Shown: positions 13,742 through 23,130, numbered from the stretch's first letter. The stretch: 46,601 nucleotides of DNA from an uncultured Acidimicrobiaceae bacterium (GCA_947259095.1 CAMYLA010000039.1:1-46601); one strand, 5' to 3'. Notes: generated from the sequence alone by a model not told the origin. Numbers and translations: made by a program.

Positions 13742-15856
13742 TCAGCCGGCTGCCGGTTCGACCTCCACTGCGGTATCGGAGAACGTCGGGGCCCGGCCGA
13801 TGTCGGCGTAGCGGGTGGAGGTGAGGGCGTTGACCGCCAAGCCGTCGGGAGAACCAGAGGGCCAGTGTCCCATCGGCATCAGCACCACGCCCCGAGCGAC
13901 ATCGGTACCGACCCTCGCGACCGCCGCGACCGATGCTCGTCCGTTGAAGACCCGAACCGGGCTGCGGTCTGCGATGCCCCGAGCTGCTGCATCATCGACA
14001 TTCAGCCGGCACGTCTGTGGGCCTTGCTGGGTCAGCTGCTTGTCCATATTGGCGTACTGGGAGTTGAGGAACGCGTGGGCCTTGGGGGAGATCAGCGCCA
14101 GGGGGTAGGCATCGTTGGAGCCGATCTCCACCGGCTGGTGGTAGGTGGGGAGCGCGTCGACGGGCTTGCCGTCCTGGTTGCCAGGGATGCCTTGCCGGAA
14201 CAACGGGGCAACGAAGTTGCCCCCAGCCGCCATCGACGAAAGCAGCTCCACCTTGCCCGATGGTGTTGGGAAGTTGCCGTTGCGGTGAGGAGCGTACTCG
14301 TCGGCCGGGGGCAGGTTGAGCCGTAGGTAGCCGTCGGCCTTCAACCGGTCGAGATCGATGCCCACCATCTGCGGCACCGACCAGTCCAACGACTGCACCA
14401 GCTGCTCGTCGTCACTCAGTTCGAACCACGGATCGTCGATGCCCATCCGTCGGGCCAGTCGGCGGAACTGCTCGTTGTTGGCCAACGCCTCGCCCTGCGG
14501 TTCCACCACCTTGGGGTTGTAGGTCAGGTAGAGGTGGCCCCAGGAGAACATGAGGTCGTTCTGCTCCATCGCCATTGCGGCCGGCAGGAAGATGTCGGCG
14601 TACCGGGCGGTGTCGGTGAGGAAATGATCGGACACGACGACGAACAGATCGTCGCGAGCCAGCCCGTCGATCACCGACTGCTGGGCTGAGGTCACAACCG
14701 CCGGGTTGGAGTTGTAGACGAACAGGCCCTCGATCGGCGGGCCGTCGAAGCCGCCGGCCAGCGCTCGGCCCAGTTCCCATTGGTTGATGATCCGGACGTT
14801 GTCGGCGTCGGGGTGGAGGCCATGGAGATGGTCCCACGCCACGGGGAAAGCCCAGATCGGCATCTGCAGAACCCCACCACCGACCTCACGCCACGAGCCG
14901 GTCAGGGCTGGGAGCGAGAACACCGCCCGTGCTGCATTGCCGCCCGCAGTCGACCGCTCCAAGGCGACGCCAACCCGGATCATGGCCGGTGGGGAGGTGG
15001 CGAACTCTCGGGCCAGCGTTCGAATGTCCTGGGCGGGTATGCCGGTCTCGCCCTCGGCCCACTCCGGGGTGTACTGGACGACGTGCTCGGCCAGCTCCTC
15101 AAAACCTGTGGTGTTGGCTGCAACGTAGTCGGCGTCGTGGAGGCCCTCACCGATGATCACGTGCATCATCGCCAGCGCCAGGGCAGCGTCGGTGCCAGGC
15201 CGGATGGGGATATGCCAGTCAGCTTTCTCGGCGGTCCGGTGTCGAACCGGGTCGATGCAGACGACCTTGGCCCCCCGCTTCTGCGCCTCTTCGATGAATG
15301 GCCACAGATGCAGGTTGTTCGACAACACATTGCAGGCCCAAATGATGATGTACCGGGAGTGGACAAGCGATTCGGGGTCGACGGCGGCGGTCGGGCCCAG
15401 CGTCATCAGGTAGGCCGAGATACCACCACCGTCGCAGAATGTCCGCTCCGAGACGCTGGCCCCCAGATTGTTGAAGAACCGGTCGCCGACCGTCAGTCCA
15501 TTGAGGATGCCCATGTTGCCCAGGTAGCTGTAGGGCAGTATCGCCTCCGGTCCATGCCGGTCGATGATGTCGGTGAACCGGGCGGCGATCTCGTCCAGCG
15601 CCTCATCCCAGGTGATCGGCTCGAACCGGCCGTCGCCTTTGGCCCCGACCCGGCGTTGAGGGGTGACAATCCGGTCCTCGTTGTAGAGATGAGCTGGGAA
15701 GTCGGTGACCTTCACACAGAGACCACCCCTCGTGAATGGGTGATCCGGGTTGCCCCTGACCTTGGTGACACGGTCCCCTTCGACGGTGACGACCATCGAA
15801 CACGTGTCTGGACAATCGTGCGGGCAGGCACCGAGTGCCTGAATCTGCTCTGTCAT
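13742..15856 (-). CDS. Molybdopterin oxidoreductase, DMSO reductase superfamily
   Basis: This encodes 704 residues from an ATG preceded by GGGGG. The N-terminal 4Fe-4S site is Cys11, Cys15, Cys19 (ACPHDCPDTC) and Cys47 (GGLCVK). Domain features follow the bis-MGD fold: FEPITWDEALDEIA, IIIWACNVLSNNLHLWPFI, VVCIDPVRHRTAEKADWHIPI, and the C-terminal MoCo-binding domain with ANMDKQL, DDAAARGI and PMGHWP. There is no Tat signal, so it is cytoplasmic. Relatives include transhydroxylases, assimilatory nitrate reductases and formate dehydrogenases. No partner subunit is adjacent, which suits a single-subunit or transhydroxylase-like enzyme. The substrate is not determinable; the cyclase and hydroxylase neighbours suggest catabolism of a hydroxylated ring (inference). 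Confidence 0.88.
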   Translation of the reverse strand: MTEQIQALGACPHDCPDTCSMVVTVEGDRVTKVRGNPDHPFTRGGLCVKVTDFPAHLYNEDRIVTPQRRVGAKGDGRFEPITWDEALDEIAARFTDIIDRHGPEAILPYSYLGNMGILNGLTVGDRFFNNLGASVSERTFCDGGGISAYLMTLGPTAAVDPESLVHSRYIIIWACNVLSNNLHLWPFIEEAQKRGAKVVCIDPVRHRTAEKADWHIPIRPGTDAALALAMMHVIIGEGLHDADYVAANTTGFEELAEHVVQYTPEWAEGETGIPAQDIRTLAREFATSPPAMIRVGVALERSTAGGNAARAVFSLPALTGSWREVGGGVLQMPIWAFPVAWDHLHGLHPDADNVRIINQWELGRALAGGFDGPPIEGLFVYNSNPAVVTSAQQSVIDGLARDDLFVVVSDHFLTDTARYADIFLPAAMAMEQNDLMFSWGHLYLTYNPKVVEPQGEALANNEQFRRLARRMGIDDPWFELSDDEQLVQSLDWSVPQMVGIDLDRLKADGYLRLNLPPADEYAPHRNGNFPTPSGKVELLSSMAAGGNFVAPLFRQGIPGNQDGKPVDALPTYHQPVEIGSNDAYPLALISPKAHAFLNSQYANMDKQLTQQGPQTCRLNVDDAAARGIADRSPVRVFNGRASVAAVARVGTDVARGVVLMPMGHWPSGSPDGLAVNALTSTRYADIGRAPTFSDTAVEVEPAAG

Positions 15857-16031
15857 TGCGACCCCCGTTTGGAACTTTCTCGGAAGCCTACGGGCCGGTG
15901 GGCGACGGCGCCATTGCCGGTGCCTTGCAGCGGCGCTTCGACGAAAGGTGCCTCATCGACCTCGGAGCTACGCAGCGAATCGGGATCAGAGCCACAGTTC
16001 GATCGTTGGCAATGGCCTGGCATGGGGTGCG

Positions 16032-16724
16032 CTAATCAGCGAGCAACGCCACCGCACGAGTCGGGCCGCCGTGACCGCCGATGATCTTCAAGGGAAAGCC
16101 GAAGAAATCAAAGCGTTTCCCAAGAACAAGCCTGAGGTTGGCCAGATTCTCGTAGTGAGTGATGCGATTGTCCCGCGACATCATGTGGCATGGGTAGCTT
16201 GTACTGGCCGGATTGTCAGGCGTTGGCGAGTCAACGCCGAAGCTCTTGATGCCGCGGTCTGCGATCCACTGCGAGCCGGCCTCACCGAGACCGGCGAAGT
16301 CGGTCAGGTACTCCCGGGTGCCGACGTGTTTCTCCCAGGTTCCGGTGTGGAACAGGACGATGTCACCGGGATGTAACTCCTGGCCCGACTCGGCCAGGGC
16401 CGACTCGAGATGAGCGGGCTCGATGTCGGTCTGAGCCGGTACGGCGGAAACGTCGAGACAGATGGCCGTCCCGAAGAACAGCTCGAGCGACATCTGATCG
16501 ATCGTCGGGGCGTCCGGGCTGGGATCCATGTGGCTGAACGAGTCGACGTGGGTCGGGCCGTTGTCGTTGACCATCAAACCGGTTGTCTGAAATGAGAAAT
16601 CGCTGGTGAACCGCTCCGAGGTTTCCTCGTGACTCACGTGCTGGAACTGCACGGTCTTCAGGTGCCCCGGGTAGACCATCATCGTTTCGTAGATGTCCTG
16701 CGAGAGATCGATGGTGGTGGGCAT
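16032..16724 (-). CDS. Cyclase-family (kynurenine formamidase-like) metal hydrolase
   Basis: This encodes 230 residues. ATG 16724 has GGAG six bases upstream and is preferred over the ATG at 16736, which contains that site. It shows the family's metal signature in the form NGPTHVDSFSHMD (usual HxGTHxDxPxH), plus the lid segment LHPGDIVLFHTG and a C-terminal metal-binding end, GGHGGPTRAVALL. The first His-x-Gly is replaced by Asn-Gly, a variation. Members hydrolyse amide or lactam bonds, such as N-formylkynurenine or isatin. It lies 175 bases upstream of the molybdoenzyme on the same strand and divergent from the Mo hydroxylase operon. Confidence 0.82.
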   Translation of the reverse strand: MPTTIDLSQDIYETMMVYPGHLKTVQFQHVSHEETSERFTSDFSFQTTGLMVNDNGPTHVDSFSHMDPSPDAPTIDQMSLELFFGTAICLDVSAVPAQTDIEPAHLESALAESGQELHPGDIVLFHTGTWEKHVGTREYLTDFAGLGEAGSQWIADRGIKSFGVDSPTPDNPASTSYPCHMMSRDNRITHYENLANLRLVLGKRFDFFGFPLKIIGGHGGPTRAVALLAD

Positions 16725-16852
16725 GGCTCGCTCCATTCGCTGGCTTGCCTACAACCTACGATCAGCTTGGCTGCTCATCAAGCCGCATGGCGAGCCATCG
16801 AGTTCGGAACTAGTGTCGGAATTGGCGCAGTAACTCACAAGGGGGAGGGTGC

Positions 16853-17758
16853 ATGAAGGCACCACCGTTCGGGTACCGCAGGGTCGATTCGGCCGCCGAG
16901 GCCGTCGAATCGTTACGCGAGTTTGGGGACGAGGCGAGGATTCTGGCCGGCGGGCAGAGCCTGTTGCCGATGCTCAACATCCGGCTGGCGTCGCCGAGCC
17001 ATCTGATAGATATCGGACGGGCCGGTGACCTGAGACACATCAATACCGACAACGGGTCGCTTGTGGTCGGCGCGGCAGCAACCCAGTGGTCGGTCGAGAA
17101 CGACAGCGGAGCGGGAGGCAGCGCGCCGCTGTTGACCGAGGCCATCGGCCGGGCCGGCCAGGTGCCGATTCGCCACCGGGGCACGGTGGTCGGCAGCATC
17201 GCCCATGCCGACCCGAGCGCCGAGATCCCGTGCGCCGCCCTGGCCCAGGGGGCAACCATGGTGGCGGCCACCAGCACCGGTGAACGTGCAGTGCCTGCGG
17301 ACGAGTTCTTCCAGGGCCCCTACATGACGGCACTGGCCGACGATGAGATGCTGCGAGAGATTCGCATCGAACGCTGGCCCGATGGCACCGGCCACGCCTT
17401 CGAAGAGTTCAGCCACAGCCATGAGAGCTGGCCGGTGGTGACCGCCGCAGCTCTCGTCCATCTCGACCAGGGCTCGATCCAGCGAGTGGCCATTGCCATG
17501 AGCGGCGTCGCCGGGCGGCCGCTGCGGGCAACCGCGGTCGAACAGGAGCTGACCGGCCAGGCGCCGACTTCGGAGTTGGTGGCCGACGCGGCACAGTCGG
17601 CCACCGCCGACCTGGAGCCGTTCTCCGATGTCTTCGGTTCCGGAACCTACCGGAAACGTGTCGCCGGCTCCGTGGTCCGGCGAGCCCTCACCACCGCCAT
17701 CGATCGAGCGGCCGGCGATCGAGCAGCCGGGACCAACAACGGAGGATCAGCGCGATGA
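16853..17758 (+). CDS. Molybdenum hydroxylase FAD-binding subunit (CoxM/XdhB type)
   Basis: This encodes 301 residues, the first gene of a three-subunit operon, with GGGGGAGGG before the ATG. FAD-binding signatures are AGGQSLLPMLNIRL (about residues 32-45) and TVVGSIAHADPSAEIP (about 111-126). The C-terminal CO_deh_flav_C domain contains GVAGRPLRATAVEQ. It moves electrons from the 2Fe-2S subunit to FAD and onward. Its stop overlaps the next start (ATGA). The region before it (16725-16852) is a divergent promoter shared with the cyclase gene. Confidence 0.92.
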   Translation: MKAPPFGYRRVDSAAEAVESLREFGDEARILAGGQSLLPMLNIRLASPSHLIDIGRAGDLRHINTDNGSLVVGAAATQWSVENDSGAGGSAPLLTEAIGRAGQVPIRHRGTVVGSIAHADPSAEIPCAALAQGATMVAATSTGERAVPADEFFQGPYMTALADDEMLREIRIERWPDGTGHAFEEFSHSHESWPVVTAAALVHLDQGSIQRVAIAMSGVAGRPLRATAVEQELTGQAPTSELVADAAQSATADLEPFSDVFGSGTYRKRVAGSVVRRALTTAIDRAAGDRAAGTNNGGSAR

Positions 17759-18261
17759 CCACCACCGAAACGCATTCGATCTCGCTGACCGTCAACGGTC
17801 GAACGGTCGATGACACCGTCGAGCCTCGACTGTCGCTGGCCGACTTCCTCCGCAAGCGGCTGAGTTTGGTCGGCACCCATCTCGGTTGCGAACAGGGGGC
17901 CTGCGGCGCCTGCACCATTCTTGTCGATGGGCAGAGCGCCCGATCCTGCCTCATGCTGGCGGTCCAAGCTGATGGATCGACGGTCGAGACCGTCGAAGGC
18001 CTGGCGAACGGAGCTGAACTCCACCCCCTGCAAGAGGCGTTCCGACAGACCCAAGGGTTGCAGTGCGGCTATTGCACCCCGGGCATGTTGATGCGGAGCC
18101 TGGAGCTCATCCGGGACAACCCGACGATCAACGCAGAACAGGCCCGAGAGGGCGTTGCCAGCAACCTCTGCCGCTGCACCGGCTACCAGTACATCGTGGA
18201 AGCGGTGGTCGAAGCGGCAGCAAATCAAGCAGGAACACAACCATCACAGGACAGGGGCTGA
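17755..18261 (+). CDS. Molybdenum hydroxylase 2Fe-2S subunit (CoxS/XdhC type)
   Basis: This encodes 168 residues. The plant-type ferredoxin cluster is GCEQGACGACTILVDG plus the fourth Cys in ARSCLML. The second, helical cluster is CGYCTPGMLM and NLCRCTGY. Both are complete. It starts by a four-base overlap with the FAD subunit and ends with AGGAGG for the large subunit inside its 3' end, showing tight co-translation. It relays electrons between the Mo site and FAD. Confidence 0.95.
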   Translation: MTTTETHSISLTVNGRTVDDTVEPRLSLADFLRKRLSLVGTHLGCEQGACGACTILVDGQSARSCLMLAVQADGSTVETVEGLANGAELHPLQEAFRQTQGLQCGYCTPGMLMRSLELIRDNPTINAEQAREGVASNLCRCTGYQYIVEAVVEAAANQAGTQPSQDRG

Positions 18262-18271
18262 GGAGGACGTC

Positions 18272-20692
18272 ATGACCGTGCCAGACGTGCGTGAACATAC
18301 GGCCGAGAAGAACTGGATCGGCAAGTCGATCCCCCGCCTGGAAGACCGGCGGTTCCTGCTCGGCAAGGGCAACTACATAGATGACATGGTGCTGCCGAAC
18401 ATGCTGGAGGTGGCCCTGGTCCGCAGCATCGAAGCCCACGCCAGAATCGTCAGCATCGACACATCGGCGGCCGAAGCGCTGCCGGGCGTTGCTGCAGTGG
18501 TGACCGGGGCTCGGGCGGCCGAACTGACCGACCCCCTACCGGACTTCGGGCCCGATCCGGAGAACCACGCCTGGCGTTGCCTGGCGGTGGACAAGGTCCG
18601 ATACAACGGCGAGGGTGTGGTTGCCATCGCCGCGGAGAGCCGGGCCATCGCCGAAGATGCAGCCGAGCTGGTTGAGATCGAATACGAGCGGCTCGAGGTG
18701 CTGGTGGACCCGATGGTGGCCATGACCGATGGTGCCCCGCTGGTCCACGAGGCGCTCGGCACCAACGTGGCCTTCCATCGGGAGTTCACCTTCGGAAACG
18801 TCGACGCCGACTTCGCGGCAGCAGACCGGATCATCACCGACACCCTGCACTGGGGGCGGTCCGGCGGGCAACCGATCGAGACAGTCGGAGCGGTTGCCGA
18901 TTTTGACCAAGCGACCGGGATGATGTCGATCACCGCCAACTCGCTGAGCTTCACCTCCTACCTGTTCATGTTGGCCGGAACGTTGCGGGTGCCGAGCAAC
19001 AAGCTGGACATGCATCCGGTGTCCGCCGGTGGAAGCTTCGGCTCCAAACTGTGGGAGGTCAAGACCCCGGCCATCGCCGGCATGCTGTCACGGCTGACGG
19101 GGCGACCGGTCAAGTTCATCCAGGATCGAATGGAGAACATCTCGAACGGCGACCATCACGGCTCCGACCGCCGGTACAAGATCGACCTTGCGGTGATGAA
19201 CGATGGCACCATGCGCAGCATCAAGATCGACACGGTTGAGGACTATGGGGCCTACATTCAATTCGGCGTCGGCCACCATGGCAACGCACTGGCTCAGGTC
19301 ACCGGACCGTACAAGATCAACAGTGTCTACTACGACGTGACTGCGGTGCTGACCAACAAGTGCCAGCAGGGGGCCTATCGGGGCTTCGGTTCCGAAGTGG
19401 GCAACTGGGCGTTGGAGCGCATGGTTGACCTGGCCGCACGAGAGTTGGACCTGGACCCGGCCGAGATCCGCCGCATGAACTTCCTCCAGCCGGATGAGTT
19501 TCCGTACTTCATTCCCACCGGCAACGTCTACGACTCCGGCGACTACGGCGGTGTGCTCGACAAGGCATTGGAGCTTGCCGACTACAGCGGTTGGCGTCAA
19601 CGACAGGCCGAGGCCAGGGCCGAGGGTCGTCACGTCGGCATCGGCATCTGCACGTGCCAGGAGCGAAGTGTGTTCAGCGCCACCGAGTTCTGGTTCTGGT
19701 TCGATGAACCGGCGGCACCGGTGTCGAGCATGCCCGAAAGCGTCACCCTCGACGTTGATGCGCTCGGCAACATCACTGCCACTCTCTACTCCTGTGCGAT
19801 GTGGGGCAACAGCCCGGAGACGATGGTGGCCCAGCTGGTCGGCGAGGAATTCGATGTCGACCCGCAAACCATCAACGTGGTCTACGCCGGTTCGAACCAG
19901 GGTCTGCCGGCAACCGGTCCCGGAGGTAGCCGTTTCACGGTAATGGTGGCCGGGGCGATAGAGGTGGCAACGGTGAAGATCAAGAAGAAGGCGGCGGCCA
20001 TCGCCGCCCACCTGTTGGAAGCCTCGGCCGAAGATCTGCAGTGGGTCAACGGCGGGTTCGAGGTGGCGGGCACGCCAACCGCTCGAATGGAGATGGCCGA
20101 TATCGCCATCCAAGCCCATTTGTTCAAGCATGGCCTGCCGGACGAGATCGAGAGCGGGCTGGAAGCCAGCCATGTCTACGACCATCCGTACACCACCATG
20201 CCCAATGCTGACCGGACCGACCTCGGCGTCTTCTATCCGTTCATGGGCCACGCCAGCCACATCGCAGTGGTGGAGGTCGATCCGGATACGGGAAAGGTCG
20301 AGTTTCTCGACTACACGGCGGTGCACGACTGCGGGACGATGGTGAATCCCCGATCGCTGGCCGGTCACATCCTCGGCGGTACGGCTCAGGGCATCGGCAC
20401 CTCACTGTTCGAGGAGTTCGTCTACGACGACGAGGGTGTTCTGCGGACCCCGAGCTTCGCCGAGTACATCATCCCAACGTCCATGGATGTGCCGGAGCTG
20501 AAGATCGGCCACCAGGAAACGCCGTCGCCGTACACCCCGCACGGCATCAAAGGTGGCGGTGAAGCCGGGCGGATGATGGCCCCGGCCGCCATCTCGGCCG
20601 CGATCGATGACGCACTCGAGGATCACGGTGTACGGGTCCGTCGCCTCCCCGCAACCCCGGAACGGATCGTCAACATGATCGACGACTCCTAG
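18272..20692 (+). CDS. Molybdenum hydroxylase large (Mo-cofactor) subunit (CoxL/XdhA type)
   Basis: This encodes 806 residues. ATG 18272 follows AGGAGG at 18261-18266; earlier in-frame codons overlap coxS and are not used. The N-terminal domain is RRFLLGKGNYIDDMVLPN; the Mo-cofactor domain includes GGSFGSK, the active-site loop GAYRGFGSEVGNWALERM and the C-terminal GIKGGGEAGRMM with the catalytic Glu. The loop is AYRG, not the AYRCSFR of true form I CO dehydrogenase, so CO oxidation is unlikely. Hydroxylation of an N-heteroaromatic, purine or aldehyde is more probable. Needs molybdopterin-cytosine or similar cofactor; no maturation gene is nearby. Confidence 0.93.
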   Translation: MTVPDVREHTAEKNWIGKSIPRLEDRRFLLGKGNYIDDMVLPNMLEVALVRSIEAHARIVSIDTSAAEALPGVAAVVTGARAAELTDPLPDFGPDPENHAWRCLAVDKVRYNGEGVVAIAAESRAIAEDAAELVEIEYERLEVLVDPMVAMTDGAPLVHEALGTNVAFHREFTFGNVDADFAAADRIITDTLHWGRSGGQPIETVGAVADFDQATGMMSITANSLSFTSYLFMLAGTLRVPSNKLDMHPVSAGGSFGSKLWEVKTPAIAGMLSRLTGRPVKFIQDRMENISNGDHHGSDRRYKIDLAVMNDGTMRSIKIDTVEDYGAYIQFGVGHHGNALAQVTGPYKINSVYYDVTAVLTNKCQQGAYRGFGSEVGNWALERMVDLAARELDLDPAEIRRMNFLQPDEFPYFIPTGNVYDSGDYGGVLDKALELADYSGWRQRQAEARAEGRHVGIGICTCQERSVFSATEFWFWFDEPAAPVSSMPESVTLDVDALGNITATLYSCAMWGNSPETMVAQLVGEEFDVDPQTINVVYAGSNQGLPATGPGGSRFTVMVAGAIEVATVKIKKKAAAIAAHLLEASAEDLQWVNGGFEVAGTPTARMEMADIAIQAHLFKHGLPDEIESGLEASHVYDHPYTTMPNADRTDLGVFYPFMGHASHIAVVEVDPDTGKVEFLDYTAVHDCGTMVNPRSLAGHILGGTAQGIGTSLFEEFVYDDEGVLRTPSFAEYIIPTSMDVPELKIGHQETPSPYTPHGIKGGGEAGRMMAPAAISAAIDDALEDHGVRVRRLPATPERIVNMIDDS

Positions 20693-20913
20693 CCCGAGGG
20701 CCCAGTTCGGGGCGACGGGACCGAGCACGACGGTGCGCCGAGCGCATGGGCCAGGCGGAGGAGCATGCCGGTCCGCTCCCAGTAGTTCTTCCGCTGGATG
20801 CCGGGACGGGGCGACCGGCGGCCCACCCGGCTCGCGGCCGGCGATGCTGGAACCGCCATGGGCCGCGTGCAGGCACCCTCGACGAGATCGCTCCGGATGC
20901 GGTACTTGATGTC
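20693..20913. other. Stretch without a convincing gene
   Basis: A minus-strand frame near 20700-20800 reads RKNYWERTGMLLRLAHALG and may be a remnant. No start, family or regulatory signal can be supported. Confidence 0.25.
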
Positions 20914-21060
20914 ATGCGTGTGGGAATCGCACATCACTACGGCTGGGCCGTGGCCGTCACCGCCTCGCCGACCCACCGAGTCGTCGACCGTCGGAGGATC
21001 GAGCTGATCGAGCCCGGCATGCCCACTGCGCCGATCCACCACGTACCGCGGCCGTCCGAG
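20914..21060 (+). pseudogene. Truncated conserved hypothetical protein
   Basis: From ATG 20914 the frame reads MRVGIAHHYGWAVAVTAS, then HRVVDRRRIELIEPGMP and TAPIHH. This matches the start of a conserved actinobacterial hypothetical protein (recognised by pattern; normally followed by a helical C-terminus). After IHH the family resemblance ends and the frame runs on without a natural stop across the CBS gene. Most of the gene is missing. Confidence 0.45.
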
Positions 21061-21076
21061 AGGCCCGTCGGCCTCT

Positions 21077-21090
21077 GGGACCAAGGACCC
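21077..21090 (+). promoter_or_regulatory. DosR-box-like site upstream of the CBS gene
   Basis: GGGAC, CAAG, GACCC: a 14-base near-palindrome of the GGGAC-N4-GTCCC type, 58 bases before the CBS start. Confidence 0.45.
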
Positions 21091-21148
21091 TGCCGCCCTG
21101 GCCGGTTCGAGGTCACGCTGGGCCTCCCGAACGAAAGGCCACCGGATC

Positions 21149-21523
21149 ATGCCAAAGCGAGACGTCCCCACCATCGGCGAGCTGATGACCGGCAACCTGA
21201 TCACGCTCCGATCGGTGGACACCGTCGACCGGGCCCGGCAGACCATCAACGACACGGGCCTCCACGCCCTGCCGATCATCGACGACGATCGCACCGTCGG
21301 CGTGATCACGCTGGCCGACTGCGAGTACCACTCCGACTACGAGCACCTGGGCGACATTGCGGTGCTCCCACCGACGATGATCGACATCGAGGCGACCGTC
21401 GGCGAGGCGGCCGAGCTGATGCGGACCGAGCACATCCACCACCTGCTGGTGACCAAGGGCAACACCGGCGAAGCCATCGGGATCTTGTCCAGCCTCGACC
21501 TCCTCTACGCACTCACCCTCTGA
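21149..21523 (+). CDS. Tandem CBS-domain protein (Hrp1-like)
   Basis: This encodes 124 residues, two CBS motifs with nothing else. The first is IGELMTGNLITLRSVDTV ending in LPIIDDDRTVGVITLADC; the second begins DIEATVGEAAELMRTEHIHH and ends IGILSSLDLL. Such stand-alone pairs bind adenine nucleotides. M. tuberculosis Hrp1 (Rv2626c), one of the most strongly induced DosR-regulon proteins, has this architecture. Context here (USP, phosphoribosyltransferase-hydrolase, archease, RtcB) fits a hypoxia or dormancy role. A DosR-like site precedes it. Confidence 0.85.
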   Translation: MPKRDVPTIGELMTGNLITLRSVDTVDRARQTINDTGLHALPIIDDDRTVGVITLADCEYHSDYEHLGDIAVLPPTMIDIEATVGEAAELMRTEHIHHLLVTKGNTGEAIGILSSLDLLYALTL

Positions 21524-21555
21524 GCGGCGCCCAGCATCGTCCGAATTGCCCCGGC

Positions 21556-21605
21556 CGATCAGCGCTCGGCTGTGACCCTGCCCCCGATCAGCGCTCGGCT
21601 GTGAC
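21556..21605. repeat. 21-base tandem direct repeat at the USP 3' end
   Basis: CGATCAGCGCTCGGCTGTGAC occurs at 21556-21576 and 21585-21605, a 29-base period. It duplicates the last codons and stop of the universal stress gene, a typical slippage product. Confidence 0.8.
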
Positions 21606-22036
21606 GACGAGCACGGCGCACGGCGCGTGGTGGAGCACATTGGTGGAGACGCTGCCGTGGATCAGTCTCTGGCCGCGCCTTCACCCCTCGACCCGACCAC
21701 CAGGAGGTCGGCCCGCCTGGCGTCGACCGTGTCCAGCAGGGCGACGGTGGGGTCGGCCTCCAGCTCGTGATAGGTGGCCTCGATCCCACCGGCCTGCATG
21801 GTCCTGCGGGCCTGGCCGATCCGCTTGTCGACCCACATCTGACTCTGCAGGAGCGGATGGAACTCGTCTGGGAGCCTGTTGGCCAGGGCCCGCAGATCGG
21901 CGGCGCTGAGTGGGTGATAGGCGGTGACGACGTGGACCTCGGCGTCGGTTTGGGCCTAGGCCAGCTCGACCACGACCTCCAGGGCCCGCTCGGCGTCCGG
22001 CGAGCCATCGGTACCGACCACGATGGTGTTGAACAT
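21588..22036 (-). pseudogene. Universal stress protein, interrupted
   Basis: The gene starts at ATG 22036 behind AGAGGAG and opens MFNTIVVGTDGSPDAERALE, the USP nucleotide-binding start. Codon 27 is an in-frame TAG (21958-21956). Reading on gives AQTDAEVHVVTAYHPL and RADLLVVGSRGEGAARD, matching the ATP-binding G-x2-G end region. Then a frameshift near 21670 moves the C-terminus (LIHGSVSTNVLHHAPCAVLVV) to another frame. Two independent lesions mean no full protein. Intact USPs of this cluster bind ATP and promote dormancy (M. tuberculosis Rv2623). Confidence 0.8.
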
Positions 22037-22128
22037 GGTCTTCTCCTCTGGTTTGTTTCCTTCCATCGGAGTCCAGGACGGCGACGAGCGGCAGGGCCGA
22101 ACGGCCCGAGCGCCCGGTATTGGCCTGT

Positions 22129-22965
22129 TCAACCGCTGGGGGCGGGGCGCTGCGCCATCACTGCGTGGGTGCAGACCAGCCGGAACCCGGCCCGCTCGCT
22201 GTTGCGGGCCGAAATGCTGCCGGGGTCGGCGGTGACCACCGCCAGATCGCAGCCGGCGCCCCGGGCCAACCGCAGTCTGGCACCGATGAGCGCTCCATGG
22301 ACCCCCCGCCGCCGGTCCGCCGGGAGGGTCGCGGCGCCGCCAAGGACGGCCACCGACCCGTCGACGAGGACGCTGGCGGCACCAACCGCCCGCGTCCCGA
22401 CCCGAGCCAGCAGGGGGAACAGCCCCGGGGTCGCCAACAGGCCGTCGTTCCACTCCCTGATCGGTGCGGCTTTCTCGGGTCCGGTCTCGCCGAATCCCTC
22501 GACGAGTACGTCGGACCAGAGCCCCCCGTCGACGGGCTCACCGGCCTCCACGACGACGTCGGCCGGGGCCGGCGGGAGGTCATCGAGGAAGTGGGCGAAG
22601 ATGTTGCGGAACCGGCGGAGCCGGTACCCCCGATCGGCCAGCAGCCGCAACAGGCCCGGCTCGGCCACCGAGGCCACCTCGATCTCGGTCGCGGCGCCCC
22701 GGTCGCCGTAGAAAGCCTCGATGCGGTCGAGCTCGGACGGCGCCAGGGTGGCGGTGAGGCCCAGGGCGAAGGCCCGGTTGGAGAACAGGCCGTCGCCGGT
22801 GTACACGGCGCAGCCGCCACCCACCTCCAGGGCGCCGGCCTTCGGCTGGCGGGCCGCGGTGGATCGGGCGAAGACCCGTCGCTCGGCGGCAATGGCCTGC
22901 TCGACCCGGATGGCGGCGGTCTGGCTGAGGGTGGCGTTGGTGGTGATCGGTTTGCTCCTCTCCAT
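22129..22965 (-). CDS. GNAT-family N-acetyltransferase
   Basis: This encodes 278 residues. The C-terminal GNAT domain shows AVLGGAATLPADRRRGVHGALIGARLRLARGAG-like acetyl-CoA binding features (key segment LPADRRRGVHGALI) and SISARNSERAGFRLV for the final strand-helix. The N-terminal half (GGGCAVYTGDGLFSNRAFALGL) is a second, degenerate GNAT-like region, as in two-domain family members. The substrate is unknown. It lies 92 bases upstream of the broken USP gene on the same strand; the two could be co-transcribed. No ribosome-binding site is obvious before the ATG. Confidence 0.8.
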   Translation of the reverse strand: MERSKPITTNATLSQTAAIRVEQAIAAERRVFARSTAARQPKAGALEVGGGCAVYTGDGLFSNRAFALGLTATLAPSELDRIEAFYGDRGAATEIEVASVAEPGLLRLLADRGYRLRRFRNIFAHFLDDLPPAPADVVVEAGEPVDGGLWSDVLVEGFGETGPEKAAPIREWNDGLLATPGLFPLLARVGTRAVGAASVLVDGSVAVLGGAATLPADRRRGVHGALIGARLRLARGAGCDLAVVTADPGSISARNSERAGFRLVCTHAVMAQRPAPSG

Positions 22966-23049
22966 CGCCCGGCCGGCTGAGCGTTCTTTGCGGTCAGTGA
23001 AGTCGGCACGGGCGGCGACCGGTAGAGCCCTCCGACCCTGTCGCCGTCC

Positions 23050-23063
23050 GGGACGCAAGGCCG
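23050..23063 (-). promoter_or_regulatory. DosR-box-like site upstream of the GNAT gene
   Basis: GGGAC, GCAA, GGCCG on the plus strand, 85 bases before the GNAT start on the minus strand. It is the weakest of the five sites in its right half. Confidence 0.3.
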
Positions 23064-23130
23064 ACCATGGCCCCGCGCCACCTCTGATCCAACTGCGACC
23101 GTACCCGTCGAAGGCCGGGCCGAGGCGGCG

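Noticed and set aside
18272..20692. Form I carbon monoxide dehydrogenase
   Set aside because: The active-site loop is AYRG-type, not AYRCSFR, so CO oxidation is not supported.
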